Made by a program: the position numbers and the translations under genes. DNA of 64,000 nt, taken from the NCBI GenBank assembly GCA_020636435.1, contig JACJXX010000002.1, positions 2,728,001 to 2,792,000 on the forward strand. The letters are read 5' to 3'. A model generated the notes under the pieces. It ran no database searches, had not been told where the DNA came from, and saw nothing but the letters and a program-made list of their open reading frames with translations. Below are positions 58,595 to 64,000 of this stretch, piece by piece; position 1 is the first letter of the stretch, and each line of letters opens with the position of its first letter. The DNA is from Lewinellaceae bacterium (lineage in GTDB: Bacteria > Bacteroidota > Bacteroidia > Chitinophagales > Saprospiraceae).

Positions 58595-58747
58595 CCAAAA
58601 GAGCTTTGAGAGGCTATCTACATGCCAAAATTGAGGGCGTCCTTTGATACCCCCGAAATCTTTCATAGGAATTTAATTGCATTCGCGGGATTTGCACCTG
58701 CGATTGCCCCACCTTTCCTGTAAATCCCGTTTATCCCGTCATCCTGT

Positions 58748-61700
58748 CTACTGTTTCACCATAACCGCTACCTCGATATCCTCTCCATCACTGATTACAA
58801 TCGAATAAAAACCGGCCGGCAGGCCTTTGAATTCCAGTACCACTTCATCCCCTTCCATCCGGCGACGGAACGGAACCGGTTCGCCGAGCAGGGTGAAAAC
58901 GCCGATTTGCAGCTTTTCGGGCGCTGCCGCTGGCCGGATGCGGGTATAGTCGGTGAAGGGGTTGGGGAAAACTTTCCAAAGCCTGGGCAGGGAGGGCGCT
59001 TTCGTCCCGGTAGCCACAAATTCAAAGCATGTTTCAGAAGAACAGCCTTCGTTGCCGGTTACGGTGAGGCAATACAGGCCGGCACTGCCCGGCGATATAG
59101 CGAGGGTATTTTCCCCGGTGCTCCACAGGAAGGAATACTGCCCGGGATCAGCCAGCCCGGTGGCCGTGAGTTGGTTGTTTTGTTGCTCCACTTCGAAATC
59201 CGGCTGTGGCACGACTGCAACCTCAACGGAGGCAGTTGCCGGGCAGCCGTTCTCATCCCAGGCGGTGAGGCCATAGGTAGTAGTGGCGGAGGGTTGTACC
59301 GTGACCTGAGCAGCAGTTGCCCCGTTGCTCCACAAAAAGCTTTCGCCGGCGCTGGCGCTGAGGGTAGCCGATTGCCCGGCGCAAATGGCATCGTCGCTGC
59401 TGCTGGCCTGCAGGTTCAGGAGGGGTAGTTCGGAAGCTTCCAGGCTGGTGGATGCCGAACAGCCGTTGGCGTCGGTGACGGTAAGCGACCAGATGCCCGG
59501 GCTGTTGATAAAAACGGTGGGTGTTGCCTGCCCGTTGGACCACTGGTATTGCGCAAACCCGGACGGGGCGTTGACTTCCATGCCCTGGCCGTGGCAAAAG
59601 GATACGGCGTTGGTTCCGAAAGATACCTGGGGTGCGGGCCAAACCTGCACGGTGGCCTCTGCCATGGCCGGGCAGCCGTTCTGGTCCCGGGCGATGAGGA
59701 AGTAGGTGGTGGTGGCAGAGGGCTGCACGGTGATCTGAGGGCTGGTAGCCCCGTTGCTCCACTGGTAGCTCGAGGCGGGGCTGGCGCTCAGGGTAACCGG
59801 CTGCCCGGCGCAGGCGCCGGCTGCGCTGCTGCTGATCTGAAGGTCCAGGGGGGGCTGCTCGGCTGCATTCAGGCTGGCAGATGCAGTACAGCCGCTGGCG
59901 TTGGTGACGGTAAGGGACCATACCCCGGGGCTGTCGATCAGGACGGTGGGGGTGGCCTGCCCATTCGACCAATGATACTGCGCAAACCCGGACGGGGCAG
60001 TGATTTCCACGCCCTGGCCCGGGCAAAAGGTTACCGCATCGATCTCGAAGGAAAGCTGAGGAGCGGGCTGGACGTTCACCGTGACCTCCGCTGTAGCCGG
60101 GCAGCCGTTGTCGTCCCAGGCGGTAAGGCTGTAGGTAGTGGTCGCAGTAGGCTGTACGCTGGCCTGAGCAGTGGTGGCTCCGGTGCTCCACAGGTAACTT
60201 GCCGCAGGGCTGGCGCTGAGCGTAACCGGCTCTCCGGGGCAGATGTTGTCGGCGCTGCTGCTGGCCTGTATCGCGGAGGCCTGGCAGAAAGAATATTCCA
60301 CACAAAGCTGAGGCGCAGAAAGGGGCATGCCGTTGTAAGACTCCGCCGTGCGGCGGCCCTGGCCTTCAATGATGAAAACGATGGCGCTGGAGGCGGAATA
60401 GCCGGGTTGTTCGACGATCTCCTGTAGGATGGGCGCCAGGTTGGGCGTCTGTTGGGCGGGCCCGGAATCGCCTATCTCCTGCCAGTTGGGCGGCTGCCAG
60501 CTTACCGACGCCAGGGTGAGAGGCCGGCTGCTGATGTTGTTGTCTGCATCTGAAAAAGATTCGGGGCGGGCGTTTGCTTCTCCATAGATATACAATTGGC
60601 ATGGGTTGTCATTGTTGTTGTCTTCCACGCTGAACTGTATTTGGGCATGGTCAATGATGGCGTTGGCGGGAATATTCAGGCCCGTAAACCGCATGCCGAC
60701 CCACTGGTCCCCGTTGCTGGGGTCGTTGATCATTTCGAGGTCGGTGCTGGAAAGGCTCATATTGCCGCCGATCTCTTCTTCGGCGTCGTCATCGCCACTA
60801 TTGACCCGGCTGCAGGTTTGAATGAGGCCTACATAGAAGCGCCGTTCACCTGAGGCAACCAGGTTGCCGTCGTTGTCCCTGGCTCTGGCTTTGACGGAAT
60901 AACTGCCCTCCGCGGGCGGTGTCCAGGTTAGGGCGTACGGAGCTGAAAGATCCACTCCCACTGAGTCGCCGTTGATGAAGAAAACCACTTCCTCGATGTT
61001 GCCGTCGGTATCGCTGGCCTGGGCTCGCAGGGTGATGGGCTGGATTGAGTTGAAGAAAGCGCCGTCGGCGGGCGAGGTGACCGCCACGGTAGGTGGATTG
61101 CCGACCGGAGTGAACTTGCGGATGGTAAAGTGGTCCATCACGCCTCCATCGACGCCGATGAATTTCAGGTCCAGCTGTTTGTTGGTAATTTCCAGGGAGA
61201 GGGAGCCCAGCGAAAGAGCATTGAAATACATGACTGGGTGGTTGAGCGGCGCGTTGGAGACCTTGCCGGAAGAGCCGGCGCAGGTGTATACGGCGCCCTT
61301 GCCCGCCGACGGGCCGAACTCGTTTTTCTGGTAAGCGCCGTCCTCTTCCAAACGGCCGTTGCCGTCGTCCAGTATCATTGCGGGCGCCAGGGTGTTGGAA
61401 GGGCCATAATGGCCGTTGATGAGATATGAGCGCTCGTAGGAATGGCTGTGGCCGGAGAGCACCAGGTCTACGCCGGCGGCTTCCAGGATGGGCAGCACGT
61501 TCTCCCGCATTTCGATCAGTTTGCTTTCATCGTCCGAATCGTGCGACCCTTTGGAATAGGGCGGGTGGTGGAAGAAAACGACGAGCCATTCCTGCTGGGT
61601 GGCGTGGAGGTCGTTCTCCAGCCACAAGAGCATGGGGTCGCCCGGTTGCCTGCCGGAGTCGTGAGAATCCAGCACGACAAAGTGGATGTTGGCGTAATCG

Positions 61701-63217
61701 AAGGAATAATAGGCCTCTGTTCCCGAGGGCAGCCCGCCAGCCTCTCCGTTTTTAGGGAAGGTGAAAATATCGAAATAGGGCCCGGTCTGGCTGGAAGCGC
61801 TGGCGCTGCCGTAATCGTGGTTGCCCGGCGTTGACCAGAGGACGGACTGGATCAGCTTCTCTTCGTACATGTTTTCGAAGAGGGCATCCTGGTATTGCGC
61901 GTCTGTGCCCTCGTCGTAGGCATTGTCGCCCAGCAGCAGGATGAGGTCTGTGTAGTTATTGCCCGCATAGGCATAGTAGCCGTCGCGCACGCTGCGGGCG
62001 CGGTCGTCGGCAGTGCCGCAATCGCCCAGCACCCAGGCGCGCACCGGCTGAATGCTACCGTGGGGAGGAGAAGTTTTAAAGAAGTAATTGAGCGTTCCGC
62101 CCGCCGCCATTCCGGCGTTGTCGCCAATGGCGTAGTAGTATCGGGTGTTGGGCGCCAGGCCAGTTAGGGTTATTTCATGGTTGGTCCGGGCGCCGCTTTG
62201 TTCCACCGTTTGCGTGAGGCTGCCTGGGCTGGCGCCATACCAAACCATGCTGTTCGTGGCAGCGCTGGTCCGCCATTTGATTACCATGCTGGCCGGCGTT
62301 CCCGATTGCAGGTAGGGGCCCCGGATTACCTCTGCCAGGCGAGGGGATACAGGGGTGCTGGGATCTGGCGATGGAACAGCCGTCTTTGAAACGGCAGCCT
62401 CTCTGTCCGGGCTGTTTCTGCTTTTTTCCTGAACCTGGCGGCTTTCCGTTGCCGGCTGCTGCATCAACTGCAGGACTTGTGTTCTTTTGGCCAGCCATTT
62501 ATCCTTGCGGGGCAGGGGCGCCATAATCTGGTTGATGCGCTGGAGGGCGGAGGCGTAGCGGCCGGCGCTTATTTCAAGTTCCACCAGGCGGCTTTGGAGG
62601 GAAATGATATCGCCCAGGCGCTTGAGTCCTTCCTCCAGGGCTTCAATGGCCTGTCCGTACTGCCCGGGGTAGGCCAGCAGCATCCCGTCCGCCAGCTTAA
62701 AATAATCATCCGGGCGGATGGCATTGTCATTTTTCAGGGCAGCCATGGTTCGCAGGTCGGCCACTGCCTGGATAAACTGGCTCTGCTTCTGATAAATAGA
62801 GGCTCGGGTTTCGTATCCAAAGGGGTTGCGGGGTTCCTGCTCCAGAAAAATATTGATGTGGAGCAAAGCCTGCTCCAGGGCGCCGGTATCCCGGTACAAC
62901 TGGGCCATGGGAAGGTGGCAAATCTGATAAGACGGCTCCAGTTGAAGCGCCGTGTGGAAATCTTCCAGCGCCAGGCCGATATCTCCGTGTTCCTGGTACA
63001 GCAACCCGCGTTCGAACCTAAGCAGGGCATCCTCCGGGCTTTCTTCCACCTGGCGGCTTTTCCGTTCGATGGCCTCATGCAGGCTGCCGTGCGCCAGCGC
63101 ATGGCCCGTTGGCCATCCCGTTATCAGAACGAGTATCCACATCTGGCTTGCATTCCGGAAGCTTTTTTGAAACAAATCCAACCATAAAAAGATAACAGAG
63201 TGTCCATTCAAGATCAT
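58748..63217 (-). CDS. T9SS-sorted purple acid phosphatase-like protein with TPR and PKD-like repeats
   Basis: 1489 residues, by far the largest gene here. N-terminal signal peptide or anchor (a second ATG at 63142 gives MWILVLITGWPTGHALA). TPR-like helices about 45-240. A purple acid phosphatase N-domain (RGPYLQSGTPASMVIKWRTS, about 300) is followed by metallophosphatase motifs in full: VLGDCGT, LLGDNAYDEG, STPGNHDYG, FFHHPPYSKG and LSGHSHSYERSY (about 395-600). Then an Ig-like domain (PTVAVTSPADGAFFNSIQPI), a DNRLRE-like stretch, four PKD-like or Ig-like repeats (SASPAASYLWSTGAT and related), and a T9SS sorting domain (VFPNPFTDYTRIRP, LLGEPVPFRRRMEGDEVVL). Probably secreted or surface-bound. 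Confidence 0.88.
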   Translation of the reverse strand: MILNGHSVIFLWLDLFQKSFRNASQMWILVLITGWPTGHALAHGSLHEAIERKSRQVEESPEDALLRFERGLLYQEHGDIGLALEDFHTALQLEPSYQICHLPMAQLYRDTGALEQALLHINIFLEQEPRNPFGYETRASIYQKQSQFIQAVADLRTMAALKNDNAIRPDDYFKLADGMLLAYPGQYGQAIEALEEGLKRLGDIISLQSRLVELEISAGRYASALQRINQIMAPLPRKDKWLAKRTQVLQLMQQPATESRQVQEKSRNSPDREAAVSKTAVPSPDPSTPVSPRLAEVIRGPYLQSGTPASMVIKWRTSAATNSMVWYGASPGSLTQTVEQSGARTNHEITLTGLAPNTRYYYAIGDNAGMAAGGTLNYFFKTSPPHGSIQPVRAWVLGDCGTADDRARSVRDGYYAYAGNNYTDLILLLGDNAYDEGTDAQYQDALFENMYEEKLIQSVLWSTPGNHDYGSASASSQTGPYFDIFTFPKNGEAGGLPSGTEAYYSFDYANIHFVVLDSHDSGRQPGDPMLLWLENDLHATQQEWLVVFFHHPPYSKGSHDSDDESKLIEMRENVLPILEAAGVDLVLSGHSHSYERSYLINGHYGPSNTLAPAMILDDGNGRLEEDGAYQKNEFGPSAGKGAVYTCAGSSGKVSNAPLNHPVMYFNALSLGSLSLEITNKQLDLKFIGVDGGVMDHFTIRKFTPVGNPPTVAVTSPADGAFFNSIQPITLRAQASDTDGNIEEVVFFINGDSVGVDLSAPYALTWTPPAEGSYSVKARARDNDGNLVASGERRFYVGLIQTCSRVNSGDDDAEEEIGGNMSLSSTDLEMINDPSNGDQWVGMRFTGLNIPANAIIDHAQIQFSVEDNNNDNPCQLYIYGEANARPESFSDADNNISSRPLTLASVSWQPPNWQEIGDSGPAQQTPNLAPILQEIVEQPGYSASSAIVFIIEGQGRRTAESYNGMPLSAPQLCVEYSFCQASAIQASSSADNICPGEPVTLSASPAASYLWSTGATTAQASVQPTATTTYSLTAWDDNGCPATAEVTVNVQPAPQLSFEIDAVTFCPGQGVEITAPSGFAQYHWSNGQATPTVLIDSPGVWSLTVTNASGCTASASLNAAEQPPLDLQISSSAAGACAGQPVTLSASPASSYQWSNGATSPQITVQPSATTTYFLIARDQNGCPAMAEATVQVWPAPQVSFGTNAVSFCHGQGMEVNAPSGFAQYQWSNGQATPTVFINSPGIWSLTVTDANGCSASTSLEASELPLLNLQASSSDDAICAGQSATLSASAGESFLWSNGATAAQVTVQPSATTTYGLTAWDENGCPATASVEVAVVPQPDFEVEQQNNQLTATGLADPGQYSFLWSTGENTLAISPGSAGLYCLTVTGNEGCSSETCFEFVATGTKAPSLPRLWKVFPNPFTDYTRIRPAAAPEKLQIGVFTLLGEPVPFRRRMEGDEVVLEFKGLPAGFYSIVISDGEDIEVAVMVKQ

Positions 63218-63354
63218 AGGGATATTGGTTGAGTGTAAGGGGGATGTCCATTTATACGCAGGAAACCGGGGCCATGTTGCCTGTAAGGCCGATAACTAAA
63301 TGGCAAAATATTGTCCGCAGCTTCGTATCTTGGAGGCAACCAAGCTTTCTAACC

Positions 63355-63888
63355 ATGCAATTGCCGGAAATCATTGAAACCGAACGCCTGCTGATACGCC
63401 CCTTCCGGTCGGCCGACCTTCCCTCTTTCCTCGACTTCATGCTCGACGAAATGGCTACCGAGTACCTAACCTTCACGGAGGAGCAAAAAACGGAGGAGGG
63501 CGCTAAAGCCCTGTTTTGGCAGGTCATTGAAAGTTACCGCACCGGCGAGCCCATCCCTGCCCTGGCCATTGTGGATAAGGAAACCGGGCTGTTCATGGGG
63601 TCCTGTGGTGTGTCGCCCCTGGATGAAGTAGGCGTTATCGAATGTTACTACAGCCTGCTGCCCAAGTACTGGGGCATGGGCTTCGCTACTGAAGCGTCCA
63701 AAGCGCTTGTTGGGTATTACATCCGCCAGGAAGAAGTGAGGGCCGTCAGGGCATTCGTCAGCCCCAGCAACCCCCGGAGCATCCACGTGGCGGAACGCAT
63801 TGGCATGCAGGCGCTGGGGGAGGGGAGGCATCCCTTTTCCGGACTGGAGGGGCTGGTATATGAGATGCGGGGGAATGATGGTGGCTGA
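63355..63888 (+). CDS. GNAT family N-acetyltransferase (RimJ/RimL-like)
   Basis: 177 residues from the ATG at 63355. ETERLLIRPFRSADLPSFLD at the start is the usual RimJ/RimL opening. The acetyl-CoA site lies in YYSLLPKYWGMGFATEASKA (about residue 99-118), then AFVSPSNPRSIHVAERIGMQ (about 133-152). Related enzymes acetylate ribosomal proteins, antibiotics or small amines. An in-frame start at 63229 adds 42 residues without similarity. Divergent from the large phosphatase gene. Confidence 0.88.
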   Translation: MQLPEIIETERLLIRPFRSADLPSFLDFMLDEMATEYLTFTEEQKTEEGAKALFWQVIESYRTGEPIPALAIVDKETGLFMGSCGVSPLDEVGVIECYYSLLPKYWGMGFATEASKALVGYYIRQEEVRAVRAFVSPSNPRSIHVAERIGMQALGEGRHPFSGLEGLVYEMRGNDGG

Positions 63889-64000
63889 GTAGTACGGCTT
63901 AGGAAGCGAAGCGTTGATTGTTTGTTCTAAGTAGTCGGACAGATTTAATTTTGGTATAAACCAAGGCTTAAGTCCGAGCGCAATAGAAAATTGCGCCCCG
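63889..64000. other. Window end, no gene seen
   Basis: Contains a short hairpin GCGCAAT...ATTGCGC near 63979-63997 and a TCGGAC/GTCCGA pair, possibly the left part of a palindromic element cut by the window end. Confidence 0.35.

Noticed and set aside
58671..58715. Remnant of the 203-bp element (ATTGCATT and GCGATTGCCC motifs)
   Set aside because: Only short pieces match and no second end or flanking repeat was found.

Overview
The window reads as a chromosomal segment of a moderately GC-rich Bacteroidota bacterium, most likely of the Saprospiria/Lewinella type. The evidence is type IX secretion parts and cargo (a PorP/SprF-like protein, a PorV/PorQ-like barrel, three proteins with a T9SS C-terminal sorting domain), a TonB-dependent receptor with a carboxypeptidase-like N-domain, the futalosine menaquinone enzyme MqnB, carboxynorspermidine-type spermidine synthesis, promoter boxes of the TAnnTTTG type and no obvious Shine-Dalgarno sites. 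I see no rRNA, tRNA, CRISPR array, prophage or intact transposase gene. About 55 protein genes were called, mostly housekeeping.

Layout. 1-7.7 kb: truncated TonB receptor, ZIP metal transporter, PAP2 phosphatase plus methyltransferase, GlmM, a class-V aminotransferase. 7.9-13 kb: cysteine desulfurase, YggS, deoxynucleoside kinase, GatC, LolD-like ATPase. 13-18 kb: cobalamin adenosyltransferase, PgpH-type c-di-AMP phosphodiesterase, two small conserved genes, then about 1.1 kb of stacked repeats. 18-28 kb: iron-type binding lipoprotein, CPBP protease, M1 peptidase, cupin, a T9SS gene fragment, two glycosyltransferases, a RibBA-like protein with a degraded cyclohydrolase half, a VTC-domain protein. 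28-40 kb: T9SS cargo with an internal duplication, PorP/SprF, an NlpC/P60-like protein without its catalytic Cys, cystathionine beta-synthase, LysM/DPBB protein, KdsB plus NUDIX, cytidine deaminase, saccharopine dehydrogenase plus flippase, MBL hydrolase. 40-45 kb: a ureohydrolase-fold protein that has lost most metal ligands, divergent from the carboxynorspermidine dehydrogenase/decarboxylase pair, then PrmC and MqnB. 45-64 kb: PorV/Q-like barrel, acyltransferase, Nnr, CoA-transferase, prolyl oligopeptidase, CdaA diadenylate cyclase, M20 dipeptidase, a 1489-residue T9SS purple-acid-phosphatase protein and a GNAT acetyltransferase. CdaA and PgpH together could make and degrade c-di-AMP.

The most unusual content is between the genes. 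Several families of short, non-coding, palindromic elements are present, some with clean transposition signatures: a 203-bp element with 16-bp terminal repeats and a 10-bp target duplication nested in a member of another family; two copies of a roughly 0.1-kb element with 23-bp ends and 8-bp duplications, both at stop codons; and a 331-bp element with perfect 17-bp ends and a 9-bp duplication. Other families look like structured REP-type repeats whose outer arms differ between copies but stay self-complementary. Degenerate 8-bp-period tandem arrays recur in the gaps and flank a core repeat present twice.
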